In this document: one piece after another, positions 1-8,346 of the stretch
Layout of the letters: each line of letters begins with the position of its first letter
Numbering within the stretch: the stretch's first letter is position 1
Source: Porphyromonadaceae bacterium UBA4277
GTDB taxonomy: Bacteria > Bacteroidota > Bacteroidia > Bacteroidales > Muribaculaceae
Direction of reading: 5' to 3'
NCBI GenBank assembly: GCA_002395965.1
Contig: DGVT01000007.1
Span: forward strand, 1 to 44,785
DNA length: 44,785 nucleotides
The notes under the pieces: model-generated
The model's input: only the letters and a program-made list of their open reading frames with translations
Database searches by the model: none
What the model was told of the DNA's origin: nothing
Position numbers and translations under genes: made by a program

Positions 1-2
1 TT

Positions 3-347
3 GAGTCTGATGCGTTGACCATCGCGCTGCTCTACAAATACAGGTGGAGCATCGAGTTGTTCTTCAAATGGCTCAAACAACACCTCAAAATCAAACGGTT
101 TTGGGGGACTTCGGAGAATGCTGTCCGCATTCAAATATACTGTGCTATAATTACTTACTGCCTGGTTGCAATCGTGCAACATGACATGAAGCTTGAACGC
201 AGCATATACGAAACACTCCAGATCCTGAGCATCTCGCTGACAGACAAGACCCCATTAAGGGATCTTTTCGACAAACAGAATTTCAATAATGTCAAAGAGC
301 TCAATGGTTCAAGTGAACCGAGTTTGTTTGAATATTATATTTATTAA
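3..347 (+). CDS. IS4-family transposase, C-terminal part (cut by window start)
   Basis: The reading frame is open from base 3 to the stop at 345-347, so only the last ~114 residues of a DDE transposase are present; the N-terminus and the first two catalytic aspartates lie outside the window. The segment YKYRWSIELFFKWLK fits the IS4 signature Y-x2-R-x3-E-x6-K, which carries the catalytic glutamate. It is followed by the typical RFWGTSENAV and hydrophobic tail. It would catalyse cut-and-paste transposition of its own insertion sequence. A TTG at 15 is merely the first start-like codon in the visible part and not a real start. Whether the full element is intact cannot be judged. Confidence 0.85.
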   Translation, partial: ESDALTIALLYKYRWSIELFFKWLKQHLKIKRFWGTSENAVRIQIYCAIITYCLVAIVQHDMKLERSIYETLQILSISLTDKTPLRDLFDKQNFNNVKELNGSSEPSLFEYYIY

Positions 348-349
348 CC

Positions 350-369
350 GTCCACAATTTTTAGTGGAC
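350..369. other. Short inverted repeat behind the transposase
   Basis: GTCCAC at 350-355 and GTGGAC at 364-369 form a perfect 6-bp stem with an 8-nt AT-rich loop, 3 nt after the transposase stop. It may be a terminator or part of the right end of the IS; the outer IS boundary cannot be fixed without the left end. Confidence 0.45.
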
Positions 370-408
370 AGCAATGTTAACTTATTGATATTTAATAGCC
401 GCTATCTA

Positions 409-474
409 ATGGCAGAAAAAAGTGCCGAAGTCAGGAAATACATCGAGGAACTCTGCGACGCTTTGGCTATATAG
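409..474 (+). pseudogene. Possible 3' remnant of a gene interrupted by the IS
   Basis: A 21-codon frame (MAEKSAEVRKYIEELCDALA plus one residue) ends at 474. The peptide is amphipathic and charged like the C-terminus of a helical protein. In frame it is open back through the IS tail. It could be the tail of a gene cut by the IS insertion, or chance. There is no homology that I recognise. Confidence 0.2.
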
Positions 475-494
475 TGCCTAAATCTGCGGTTTCT

Positions 495-2414
495 TTACTT
501 GCTAAGAATGATATTGATCAGCGCGTTCACATCGTCAACATCGACCATGCCGTTGCCGTCCAGGTCGGCACTGCCCGGGTACTGGTCCTTATACTGGTCG
601 AAGTTCAGGATGAGGTTAATCATCGCGTTCACGTCATCCACATCCACCATAGCACTGCCATCCACATCGCCGGGCACTACACTTGCCCCTTCGGGCACGA
701 CTTGCAAGGTGCAGGTGGCGGTGATGTCGCTCAGGTCGATGGTCGTGGCACTGATGGTGACCCGTCCGGTCTTGAGTGCGGTGACATGTCCCTTGCCGTT
801 TACAGTAGCCACATCCTCATCGTCGGTAGCCCAGTCAAGCAACGTTACCGTTGGGTATTGCGGAGTGAATACAGCCGTGATGTCCGCGCTCTCTCCCGGG
901 TGCAGCACCAAGTGCTTCGGATTCAGTTCCAGTGCCGTGGCAGGGATTACGATCGTAGTCGTGCCATCAACATCATCCACAATATTCAGAAAATCTTTCC
1001 ACTGTTCGCAGCGGCGATACACAGGCACCGTTCCGCGCGGCACATGGAGCGTGCACACATCCATAACCACATCCAAAAACACAATACCGCCCAATGCAAC
1101 GTTTTCAGGATGTTGAATCTGACTATAGATATTCTTTAGGCCGCTGCAGCTGTAGAACGCATAATCTCCGATTGTGGTGACGGAGCTGGGGATGTTGACG
1201 CTCGTCAAGCCGCTGCAGCCTTCGAACGCATTAGAGCCTATTGTAGTGACGGAGTTGGGGATAACTGTATTTTTACACCCAGCTATTAAAGTATTGGTTT
1301 TTGTCTCAATAATCGCATTGCAGTTATTGCGTGAATCATACACAGTATTTTCATTTCCGACCTTAATGCTTGTCAGGCCGCTGCAACCAGAGAAGGCTTC
1401 GTTGCCGATTGAGGTGACTGAGTTGGGGATGTTGACGCTTGTCAGGCTGCTACAGCCGTAGAATGCCAAATTGTCAATGGAAATAATCGATTTAGGTATT
1501 ATCACCGATTCAAGACTGCTACATTTATAGAAAGCTGCACGACCTATTGACGTGATGGAATTGGGGATGTTAACACTTGTTAGGTTAATACATTCATAGA
1601 AGATACCATTTTCAATTATTGAAACCGAGTTTGGGATTGTTGCCGATTTTAGATTGCTACATCCGTAAAAAGCACCTTTCCTAATTTCAGTAACCGAATT
1701 TGGAATGGAAATCGAATATAAATTTTGGCAGCCATAGAACACATCCTCACCGATTGAGTTAATGGAATTCGGAATTGTTACCGATGTCAAACTTATACAT
1801 CTTCCAAATAGATATTTTTCTAATGATGTAACGGAGTTTGGGATGGAGACACTTTCCAGACCACTGCAACCGTAGAAGGCGGAATTGCCGATTGAGGTGA
1901 CTGAGTTGGGGATGGTGATGCTTGTCAGGCCGCTACATACTTCGAAGGCACTAATACCGATTGAGGTGACGGAGTTGGGGATGGTAACGCTCGTCAGGGC
2001 GCTGCAGCCAGAGAAGGCAGAGCCCCCGATTGAGGTGACGGAGTTGGGGATTGTCAGCGTTCCGGTTAAGCCGCTGCAACTATAGAATGCCCTTTCGCCG
2101 ATTGATGTGACTGAGTTGGGAATGGTTACATTCGTCAGGCCGCTGCAGTGCCAGAAGGCTTTTTCTCCGATTGCAGTGACAGTATATGCATAATCGTGTT
2201 TGATGGGATTACCATTAGAGTCATAAGTGTAGTAAATGTTATGCGCAACTTGAGGAATAACAACAGAGCCTGATGCATTTTGATTTTTTGATACGAGAAC
2301 ACTTGAGGATCCTGTGATGTCAAACTTCAAGCCATTATATGTGAAGTCGTAGGCATTGGCGATGGGGGTGAGCAGGGTGATGGTGAGTAGCAGGGTGAGT
2401 AGTCGTTTGGTCAT
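495..2414 (-). CDS. Secreted BspA-like leucine-rich repeat protein with Big2 and dockerin-like C-terminus
   Basis: 639 residues starting with a signal peptide (MTKRLLTLLLTITLLTPIANA). Residues ~75-430 are about fifteen LRR_5/BspA repeats of ~23 residues with the signature IPNSVTSIG..AF.GCSGLTS. Next comes a Big2-like Ig domain (about 485-570, with LHPGESADITA and WATDDEDVATVN) and two Ca-binding dockerin-like loops at the C-terminus (DVDGSAMVDVDDVNAMINLI and DLDGNGMVDVDDVNALINII). BspA-family proteins of oral and gut Bacteroidales are surface or secreted adhesins. Here the LRRs would bind a ligand and the dockerin-like tail may anchor or pair it with another protein. The repeats make the locus prone to copy-number change. 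A promoter lies ~165 nt upstream. Confidence 0.9.
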   Translation of the reverse strand: MTKRLLTLLLTITLLTPIANAYDFTYNGLKFDITGSSSVLVSKNQNASGSVVIPQVAHNIYYTYDSNGNPIKHDYAYTVTAIGEKAFWHCSGLTNVTIPNSVTSIGERAFYSCSGLTGTLTIPNSVTSIGGSAFSGCSALTSVTIPNSVTSIGISAFEVCSGLTSITIPNSVTSIGNSAFYGCSGLESVSIPNSVTSLEKYLFGRCISLTSVTIPNSINSIGEDVFYGCQNLYSISIPNSVTEIRKGAFYGCSNLKSATIPNSVSIIENGIFYECINLTSVNIPNSITSIGRAAFYKCSSLESVIIPKSIISIDNLAFYGCSSLTSVNIPNSVTSIGNEAFSGCSGLTSIKVGNENTVYDSRNNCNAIIETKTNTLIAGCKNTVIPNSVTTIGSNAFEGCSGLTSVNIPSSVTTIGDYAFYSCSGLKNIYSQIQHPENVALGGIVFLDVVMDVCTLHVPRGTVPVYRRCEQWKDFLNIVDDVDGTTTIVIPATALELNPKHLVLHPGESADITAVFTPQYPTVTLLDWATDDEDVATVNGKGHVTALKTGRVTISATTIDLSDITATCTLQVVPEGASVVPGDVDGSAMVDVDDVNAMINLILNFDQYKDQYPGSADLDGNGMVDVDDVNALINIILSK

Positions 2415-2586
2415 AGTGGTAAAAGTTTTTGGGTGCCGCTTGTGTCTCCCGAATTTGGCTGTTAATGTTCTGATTATAAATGCGAAAGCGTGGAGGCTTG
2501 TCTGTATTGTGATAAATACGCTTTCTATGTCGCTTGGATGGCAACGATGCTGCCACCGCGTGGCACTCCTGCCGGAATGCCACAGG

Positions 2587-2618
2587 CAAAAGTAGTGCTT
2601 TTCAGTCGGCTATGCAAA
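2587..2618 (-). promoter_or_regulatory. Promoter of the LRR gene
   Basis: On the minus strand TACTTTTG (2594-2587) matches the Bacteroidetes -7 motif TAnnTTTG, and TTTG (2618-2615) sits 20 nt upstream as the -33 element. This predicts a 5' UTR of about 160 nt before the start codon at 2414. That stretch holds no convincing gene; the short frames in it look like chance. Confidence 0.6.
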
Positions 2619-2638
2619 TTCTCGGCTTGTTTTTTGAA

Positions 2639-2843
2639 GGTGTGTCATAATTCAAATTATAGAAAATCAGAGGTGATCGAAGTATAACCCGACACATGTT
2701 GTGCATCTTCGAAGCACCCTTTTAATTCGCTGTCTTTCACCAAGCTGCGCACATCTTCGATGTTGCTTGCATGGTGTTAAAGAAATGGTCGCATCTTCGA
2801 TGCGTCTGCGTTTTCAACGCTTTTTTGAATTATGACACACCCC
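2639..2843 (+). mobile_element. MITE-like element, copy 1
   Basis: About 205 bp bounded by terminal inverted repeats: GGTGTGTCATAATTCAAA at the left and TTTGAATTATGACACACCCC at the right (the left end lacks one or two Gs). It encodes nothing. Inside are three small hairpins around the motif CATCTTCGATG or a variant. From the inner TIR on it is identical by eye to the copy at 5975-6180, and a rearranged, inverted copy lies at 21954-22159. It sits in the intergenic space between two minus-strand genes. No clear target-site duplication is seen. Confidence 0.85.
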
Positions 2844-2863
2844 GTCCCCACGCTGCCGTTTGT

Positions 2864-2899
2864 CCCCACTTAGGGAGCTCGCGCTCCCGTAAAGTGGGG
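2864..2899. other. Strong hairpin downstream of MITE copy 1
   Basis: CCCCACTT (2864-2871) pairs with AAGTGGGG (2892-2899), and GGGAG/CTCCC pair inside it, leaving a small loop. No U-run follows on the plus strand; on the minus strand it lies ~80 nt past the stop of the repeat protein at 2976-3440. It could end that transcript or stabilise its 3' end. The rest of 2900-2975 shows nothing recognisable. Confidence 0.5.
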
Positions 2900-2975
2900 T
2901 TAAAGAGGTCTTTTCGTCTATCGACAAAAAAGAAAGCGCATCCAAAATCCAAATATGTCCTCGAAGAGGTAAGTT

Positions 2976-3440
2976 TCAGTTAATCATGAAGAGGAGTACC
3001 GGCAAGGGAATCGGGGCGGTGTAGCTGTACAGGATGTCGCTGCTATAGGCACTACGGCCACGATAGATGTGACCGTTGCTAATGGTGAGCAGGATGTCGC
3101 TGGAGTAGGTGCTGCGGCCATGATACAGGTATCTGCCATCCCAGGTGTAAAGAATGTCGCTGCTATAGGTGCTGCGGCCCTTATACACACACCGGCCATC
3201 GAACGTAAACAGGATGTCGCTACTGTAGGTGCTGCTGCCTCGATATAGATGCCGGCCGTCCCATGTGGCAAGGATGTCGCTTGAATAGGTGCTGTTGCCA
3301 CGATAAATGTGCGACCCATCCCAGGTGTAAAGGATGTCGCTGCTGTAGGTGCTGTTACCACGATACAAATGCATTCCGGCAGCAAGAGCCTGGGTACAAG
3401 TCATTATAATGAGGTATAATGCAAAAATTGTACGTTTCAT
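2976..3440 (-). CDS. Small secreted protein of six 20-residue repeats (YRGxSTYSSDILYTWDG)
   Basis: 154 residues. The ATG at 3440 (MKRTIFALYLIIMTCTQALA) begins a signal peptide, so I prefer it to the TTG two codons upstream. After cleavage nearly the whole protein is six tandem units of exactly 20 residues with consensus (I/L)YRG(N/R)STYSSDIL(Y/F)TWDGRH. It ends with a short hydrophobic tail (PIPLPVLLFMIN). The regular aromatic/Gly pattern suggests a closed beta structure (propeller- or flower-like), one strand pair per unit. I do not know a function. It has its own promoter and is divergent from rnpB. Because the DNA unit is 60 bp, a second minus frame is also open; I treat that as an artefact. 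Confidence 0.75.
   Translation of the reverse strand: MKRTIFALYLIIMTCTQALAAGMHLYRGNSTYSSDILYTWDGSHIYRGNSTYSSDILATWDGRHLYRGSSTYSSDILFTFDGRCVYKGRSTYSSDILYTWDGRYLYHGRSTYSSDILLTISNGHIYRGRSAYSSDILYSYTAPIPLPVLLFMIN
3025..3370. repeat. 60-bp tandem repeat array inside the repeat-protein gene
   Basis: Six units with a period of exactly 60 bp, each containing AGGATGTCGCT followed by a variant of ATAGGTGCTGCGGCC. The units diverge mostly at synonymous or conservative sites, so the array has been kept in frame under selection while remaining homologous enough to recombine. Confidence 0.85.
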
Positions 3441-3468
3441 AATCAACTATCCGACAATATCAATAATG

Positions 3469-3476
3469 CAAAGTTA
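3469..3476 (-). promoter_or_regulatory. -7 element of the repeat-protein gene
   Basis: CAAAGTTA on the plus strand is TAACTTTG on the minus strand, a perfect TAnnTTTG match, placed about 29 nt upstream of the ATG at 3440. No clear -33 TTTG was found. Confidence 0.55.
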
Positions 3477-3519
3477 CAGAAATTTCATTGATGCAGAACA
3501 TTAGTAAACAATTTTTTCG

Positions 3520-3527
3520 TAATTTTG
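3520..3527 (+). promoter_or_regulatory. -7 element of rnpB
   Basis: TAATTTTG matches the Bacteroidetes -7 consensus and lies 14 nt before the first base of the P1 stem of RNase P RNA, so transcription would begin a few nucleotides ahead of the mature 5' end. Confidence 0.65.
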
Positions 3528-3541
3528 CCGTCCAAACGCAT

Positions 3542-3930
3542 CAGGCAGTGGAATGGTCTGTCGCTTGCAAGGCTATAATGGCATGCAAGAGGAAAGTCCG
3601 GGCAACACAGAGCATCACATTTCTTAACGGGAAGCCATGGGCGACTGTGGGGTTAAGGTGACAGAAAACAACCGCCGGTCATCGCACCGGCAAGGGTGAA
3701 AAGGTGAGGTAAGAGCTCACCGGGCGCGATGGCGACACCGCGTGCCGCACCACCTGTGAGTTGCAAGGTCAAGTATACCGGCATCTAAGGGCTGCTCGTC
3801 CATTGCCGGGGGGTAGACTGCTACTTCGTGCTTAGCACGATATACCGGCACAGCAATGTGCCGGACAGATAAATGACAGGCGGTAGCACCGCGCGTGCTA
3901 CTACATAACCCGGCTTATAGTTCCACTGCC
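3542..3930 (+). ncRNA. rnpB: RNase P RNA
   Basis: Catalytic RNA of RNase P, which removes tRNA 5' leaders. P1 is visible as CAGGCAGTGGAA at the 5' end pairing with TTCCACTGCC at the 3' end. The universally conserved core blocks are present: GAGGAAAGTCCGGGC (3589-3603), ACAGAAAACAACCGCC (3661-3676), the TAAGGGTGAAAAGG-like P7-P11 region (about 3692-3706), and ATAACCCGGCTTATAG (3905-3920). A T-rich run directly after P1 can serve as terminator. The length of ~389 nt is normal for a bacterial type A RNA. The exact ends are inferred from P1 pairing. Confidence 0.95.
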
Positions 3931-4042
3931 TTTTTTATCTTTTCGGCCACTTAAAGCATCCAAAACATAGAAAAATCGCATGAAATTAGGCGAACCACTA
4001 TTTTTTTCCATAGAAAAGTGCTTTTTTGTAATCAGAATGTAG

Positions 4043-4050
4043 TAACTTTG
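4043..4050 (+). promoter_or_regulatory. -7 element upstream of the nucleoside kinase
   Basis: TAACTTTG is a perfect TAnnTTTG match. The predicted 5' leader to the ATG at 4242 is ~185 nt. The frame is open through part of that leader from 4098, but it lacks family similarity and I read it as untranslated. The remaining 3931-4042 holds only the rnpB 3' T-run and AT-rich DNA. Confidence 0.55.
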
Positions 4051-4241
4051 CAAAATCTAACGGCAAGGCACCCAGCTTTCATCGTTCTTACCCGACTGTG
4101 AAAGCCATGCAGCGGCATTATCGGAGTGAAGCCATCGACTATTCGGCTGTTAGAGTGCAATGTGCTGAAAACTCAGCATTTGGCCATGCGCCGTCACAAT
4201 GTGAGCGACTATTGACTAACCCCATAATACACTTATCTTCT

Positions 4242-5927
4242 ATGCTTCAGATTCGCTGCAAGAACAACAACATCACCCGTAGCTTCCCCGAAGGTACTTC
4301 ACTGCTCGACGTCTATCAAGATTTTGCCGAAGAGCTCCAAATGCCCTACCCTGTGGTTTCGGCAAAAGTAAATAATGCCTCACAAGGCCTAAAGTTCCGG
4401 TTGTTCCAGAACCGCGACGTTGAGTTTCTGGATGCGCGCGAGGGTTCGGGACGGCGCGTGTATGTGCGCTCGCTGTGCTTCATGCTCTACAAGGCCACCT
4501 GCGACCTCTTCCCCGGCAGCAAGCTGTTTATCGAATACCCGCTTGCCCTGGGCTATTACTGCAACTTCAAGAAGCGCAATAACGAGCCACTGACCGATGA
4601 AGATGTGGAGCAAATCAGGCAACGCATGAAAGAGATTGTGGGGATGGACATGCCGTTCCGCCGTCACGAAGCCACCACCGAAGAGGCTGTGCGAGTGTTT
4701 GCCGAGCGCGGCTTCTCCGACAAGGTGAAACTGCTCGAGACCAGCGGCCAGATCTACAGCGACTACTACACACTTGGAGATACCGTGGATTACTATTACG
4801 GGCCCCTCGTGCCATCGGCCGGCTACCTCAAGGTGTGGGAAATCGAGCACTTTGAAGGCGGCCTGCTGCTGCGAGTGCCCGACCGCCACGACCCCATGAA
4901 GCTGGCTCCGAAACTTGAGATGCCCCACACCTTTGCCATGCTGGCCGAGAAAGTGCGCTGGGACATCATCATGCGCCTGTCGAATGCCGGCGATGTGAAT
5001 AAGGCCATCCTCAAAGGCCGCGCCTCGCAGCTCATCCAGGTGAGCGAGGCACTGCAAGAGAAAAAAATCGTTCAGATTGCCGAAGAGATAGACCGCCGGT
5101 TCCGCGCCGAGGAAAACCCCATCAGGATCGTGCTCATCACAGGCCCTTCGAGTTCGGGAAAGACCACCTTCTGCAAGCGACTGTCAATCCAGCTGCTTGC
5201 GTGCGGACTGAGACCGATGTCGTTTTCTACCGACGACTATTTCGTTAATCGCGTTGACACACCGCTGCTACCCGACGGCCAGTACGACTTCGACAACATC
5301 AAGGCCGTGGATTGCGACTTGCTCGAAAACCACCTGATGAAGCTCATGCAAGGCGAACGCGTGGAAGTGCCTGAATACAACTTTGTGACAGGCATGCGCG
5401 AATACAAGGGAAAACGCCTCAAGCTCAAGAGCGACAGTGTGCTCATCATCGAGGGCATCCACGCATTGAACCCCATCCTCACCAAGCACATTCCCGACAG
5501 TGCTAAGTTCAAGATCTTTGTCTCGGCACTGACAAGCATTTCGCTCGACGACCACAACTGGGTGCCCACACGCGACAACCGCCTGCTGCGTCGCATCATT
5601 CGCGACTACAACAAGGGGGCCTTCAGTGCACGCGAAACCATCAGCCACTGGAAAAACGTGTGCGAGGCCGAAGAGAAGTGGATCCTGCCCTTCCAGGAAT
5701 CGGCCGACGTGATGTTTAACTCGGCACTGAACATCGAGTTTGCCGTATTGCGAGCTCATGCCGAGCTCATCTTAGCCTCGGTGCCGAAGAACTGTCCGGA
5801 GTATTCCGAGGCCCACCGTCTGCTCAAGTTCATTCATTTCTTCATCCAGATCGACGACAAGGAAATTCCGCCCACAAGCATCATGCGAGAGTTCCTGGGT
5901 GGTTCCAGTTTCAAGTATAACCGATAA
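4242..5927 (+). CDS. TGS-domain nucleoside (uridine kinase-like) kinase
   Basis: 561 residues from the ATG at 4242 (MLQIRCKNNN). An upstream start at 4098 would add 48 unrelated residues, so I reject it. Domain order: N-terminal TGS-like domain (about 1-65), a threonyl-tRNA-synthetase-like second domain (about 70-230, with RRHEATTEEAVRVF), then a P-loop kinase domain with Walker A GPSSSGKTT (residues 301-309, Lys307) followed by STDDYFVNR and a PRK/uridine-kinase fold to the end. This architecture is widespread in Bacteroidetes and Firmicutes and is annotated as nucleoside kinase. It probably phosphorylates uridine/cytidine or a related substrate with ATP or GTP in the cytoplasm; the substrate is inferred from the family. 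It is monocistronic, with a MITE just downstream. Confidence 0.85.
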   Translation: MLQIRCKNNNITRSFPEGTSLLDVYQDFAEELQMPYPVVSAKVNNASQGLKFRLFQNRDVEFLDAREGSGRRVYVRSLCFMLYKATCDLFPGSKLFIEYPLALGYYCNFKKRNNEPLTDEDVEQIRQRMKEIVGMDMPFRRHEATTEEAVRVFAERGFSDKVKLLETSGQIYSDYYTLGDTVDYYYGPLVPSAGYLKVWEIEHFEGGLLLRVPDRHDPMKLAPKLEMPHTFAMLAEKVRWDIIMRLSNAGDVNKAILKGRASQLIQVSEALQEKKIVQIAEEIDRRFRAEENPIRIVLITGPSSSGKTTFCKRLSIQLLACGLRPMSFSTDDYFVNRVDTPLLPDGQYDFDNIKAVDCDLLENHLMKLMQGERVEVPEYNFVTGMREYKGKRLKLKSDSVLIIEGIHALNPILTKHIPDSAKFKIFVSALTSISLDDHNWVPTRDNRLLRRIIRDYNKGAFSARETISHWKNVCEAEEKWILPFQESADVMFNSALNIEFAVLRAHAELILASVPKNCPEYSEAHRLLKFIHFFIQIDDKEIPPTSIMREFLGGSSFKYNR

Positions 5928-5974
5928 AAGCAGCTTTCAACTGAAGCACATTTTTATACCGACACAAAACATGC

Positions 5975-6180
5975 GGGTGTGTCATAATTCAAATTATAGA
6001 AAATCAGAGGTGATCGAAGTATAACCCGACACATGTTGTGCATCTTCGAAGCACCCTTTTAATTCGCTGTCTTTCACCAAGCTGCGCACATCTTCGATGT
6101 TGCTTGCATGGTGTTAAAGAAATGGTCGCATCTTCGATGCGTCTGCGTTTTCAACGCTTTTTTGAATTATGACACACCCC
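5975..6180 (+). mobile_element. MITE-like element, copy 2 (identical interior to copy 1)
   Basis: 206 bp between GGGTGTGTCATAATTCAAA and TTTGAATTATGACACACCCC. By eye every base of the interior matches copy 1 (2639-2843), 3.3 kb away, implying recent movement or gene conversion. The flanks ACATGC and GCATGT are also inversely repeated, so the outer hairpin is longer here; CATG on both sides might be a 4-bp target duplication, but it is palindromic and ambiguous. It lies between convergent genes and its hairpins may act as a bidirectional transcript end. Confidence 0.88.
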
Positions 6181-6211
6181 GCATGTCGCATTTTTCCTGC
6201 TGAATGATGAG

Positions 6212-8269
6212 TTAGAAGTCGAAACCTAAAGAGACGTAGAAATTGAGCCTGTGAGTGTAGTTGCTCCAGCCTAATGAGGCTCCGAGCGGCCCCAGAATGC
6301 CACTATTGTAGAAATATGAAGCCCTGACGCCCCAAATGGGTTTCCGGTCGAAGAGGTTGCTCATCTCCCGGTTATGCTCGGCCACACTGCCGTCGAGCAG
6401 CAGATAATGGCGCCCCACGAGCCGCTGCTGCAACCGTAGCGATGCACTCACAAACTTGCTGTCGAGAAACTCCACATTCCCAATACCGGCCAGTGGAAGC
6501 TGCTGTGGAAAGAACTTGCCATAACTCATTCCACCCACTGCATTATATTGCATCACAGGCAAATCATCGTCGCCAAACACCAGACGCCCCTGCACGCATG
6601 GGCGCAGATGGGTGGTGGCTGTTATGGGAATAGTGACCTGGCACATTGCCATGAGTGCACTGAAGCCGGAATGGCCTTTCCACTGGGCAAAGTTGTCGGT
6701 ATAATAAGCATACGACGCCTCGGCCCTCACGCCATGCTGGGTGAAATAAGCATTGTCCTCGTTGTTGTAACGCAAGCGCATGTGATAATTGAAGTAATGC
6801 TCATTGGGCACAAATGGTATCATGCTCAGCTCGTTCCACAAGCCTTTGAACAAGTGGTAGTGCTCCCATCCCAATCCCAGCTCGCAGTCGAAATTCAGCG
6901 CATCGAATGAGAACAACTTGGCATTGGCATGCTGATAGATAAACGAGAGGTTGTCGCTGCGCTTGCCACGCGCGTAGATGTCGTGACGAATGTTATGCCA
7001 CAGTTCATAGCTCAGCCCCATTTTCTTGAATGGCCGCGGCTCTATGTCGAAGTTCACCCGCAACATCGAGCGCAGTCCCAGGCGCAGCGTCAAGTCGAGT
7101 TCCTTGCGCAGTTTACCGTCCATGAAATAGCGCCCGCTGAGCTGCAATGCTGCCACGTCTTCGGTATCATATCTCACACCCAGTGAGGCCATGAGCGTGT
7201 TGGGCCGGTGAGAATTCACCAGACGTTTCACCGCCTCATCAGTGGGCTTAAGGTTATTGATGTCGCGCAAGTGCATGGTGTAGTTTGCCTCGGGCACCAC
7301 GCCGGCCTGCTCTTTGAGAATCATGATTGAGTCGTATTTCTCTTGAGCGGCCTTCTCGCCACGTTCAATGAGTGCATTAATGGCCCTGCTACTGAAACTC
7401 CCGCTTGAGTAACCTCTCACCGGCACCGAAATGACCAGGTCGCAATACTTCTCGTTCTCCTTCGAGCGCCGGGTAATATCGCTTCCGGCCGAGCGCTCAA
7501 GCACGTCCATAAACGAGCGATACTCCTTGTCGGTCCCCAAGCCAATGTCAAATTTCACACCTATCACGATATCGGCCCCCAACTCTCGCGCCACATCGGC
7601 GGCAAAGTTATTTTTTGTGCCTCCGTCAACGAGCACCTTGTTGCCTATGTGCACCGGGGTGAACACACCCGGGATCGACATGCTCGAGCGTATGCACTCC
7701 ACGAGCGACCCACTCGAGAGCAGCACTTCGTCATCGGTAACCAGGTCGGTGGCAATGCATGCAAACTGCCTGGGCAGGTCGTGCAGGAAATTGATGCTGT
7801 CGGTGTAGCCTTGCAGGTAATGACTAAACACGCGCGAAATATTATTGCCGCGAATCACGCCGCCGGGCTGCGGGTCGATACCGCCATGCACATAGAATTC
7901 GCGCTCATAAATATAGGTGTTGCGAGCCTCCCGCTCACTAAGGGTGAGATTGCTCAGGTTGCCACGGTCAAGGAAAAGCTCAGCCCAGTCCATAGTGCGG
8001 AACATCGTTTCAAGGTCGCCACTATTATAGCCCACGCTATACATGGCCCCGACGATGCTGCCGATACTGGTCCCTATCACCATGTCCACCGGAATGCCGG
8101 TGCGCTCTATCACCTTGAGCGCGCCCACATGACTGGCACCAAGGGCACCGCCGCCACTGAGCACGAGGGCTACCTTTTTACGGTTCATCACACTGTCGCC
8201 ACTACTCTGCCCAGCCACAGCACCAAGAGCCAGCACTGCCGCTAATGCCATCAATAATACTCTTTTCAT
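6212..8269 (-). CDS. Patatin-like phospholipase with C-terminal outer-membrane beta-barrel
   Basis: 685 residues from the ATG at 8269 (MKRVLLMALAAVLALGAVAG, a signal peptide); an in-frame upstream start at 8299 would add ten residues and block the signal. The patatin domain (about 32-300) shows the oxyanion loop SGGGALG (38-44), the nucleophile elbow GTSIG (Ser68) and the DGG motif (Asp215), which form the Ser-Asp dyad. A POTRA-like linker (~310-375) is followed by alternating amphipathic strands ending in FYVSLGFDF with a terminal Phe, as in 16-strand barrels. This is the layout of type Vd (PlpD/FplA-like) proteins, so I infer a lipase displayed at or released from the cell surface. It has its own promoter. 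Confidence 0.88.
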   Translation of the reverse strand: MKRVLLMALAAVLALGAVAGQSSGDSVMNRKKVALVLSGGGALGASHVGALKVIERTGIPVDMVIGTSIGSIVGAMYSVGYNSGDLETMFRTMDWAELFLDRGNLSNLTLSEREARNTYIYEREFYVHGGIDPQPGGVIRGNNISRVFSHYLQGYTDSINFLHDLPRQFACIATDLVTDDEVLLSSGSLVECIRSSMSIPGVFTPVHIGNKVLVDGGTKNNFAADVARELGADIVIGVKFDIGLGTDKEYRSFMDVLERSAGSDITRRSKENEKYCDLVISVPVRGYSSGSFSSRAINALIERGEKAAQEKYDSIMILKEQAGVVPEANYTMHLRDINNLKPTDEAVKRLVNSHRPNTLMASLGVRYDTEDVAALQLSGRYFMDGKLRKELDLTLRLGLRSMLRVNFDIEPRPFKKMGLSYELWHNIRHDIYARGKRSDNLSFIYQHANAKLFSFDALNFDCELGLGWEHYHLFKGLWNELSMIPFVPNEHYFNYHMRLRYNNEDNAYFTQHGVRAEASYAYYTDNFAQWKGHSGFSALMAMCQVTIPITATTHLRPCVQGRLVFGDDDLPVMQYNAVGGMSYGKFFPQQLPLAGIGNVEFLDSKFVSASLRLQQRLVGRHYLLLDGSVAEHNREMSNLFDRKPIWGVRASYFYNSGILGPLGASLGWSNYTHRLNFYVSLGFDF

Positions 8270-8346
8270 ATTTATTACTTTATCATTATGCCTCAACACT
8301 CACGTTTATAGCGCGTTGACACTTGAGCAATTCGATAATTTGATTG

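Noticed and set aside
474..1139. Plus-strand frames opposite the LRR gene
   Set aside because: They arise from the antisense of the repeated LRR and dockerin codons; the minus frame has signal peptide, repeats and a promoter.
2974..3380. CRISPR array
   Set aside because: Units are contiguous 60-bp coding repeats without unique spacers, and no cas gene is present.
2984..3385. Second minus-strand frame through the 60-bp repeats
   Set aside because: A 60-bp period keeps every frame open; this one lacks a signal peptide and overlaps the better frame.
4098..4241. Longer N-terminus of the nucleoside kinase
   Set aside because: The extra 48 residues do not resemble a TGS domain; the ATG at 4242 begins the conserved fold.
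4389..5759. Minus-strand frames opposite the nucleoside kinase
   Set aside because: Shadows of a GC-rich gene with clear domain motifs on the plus strand.
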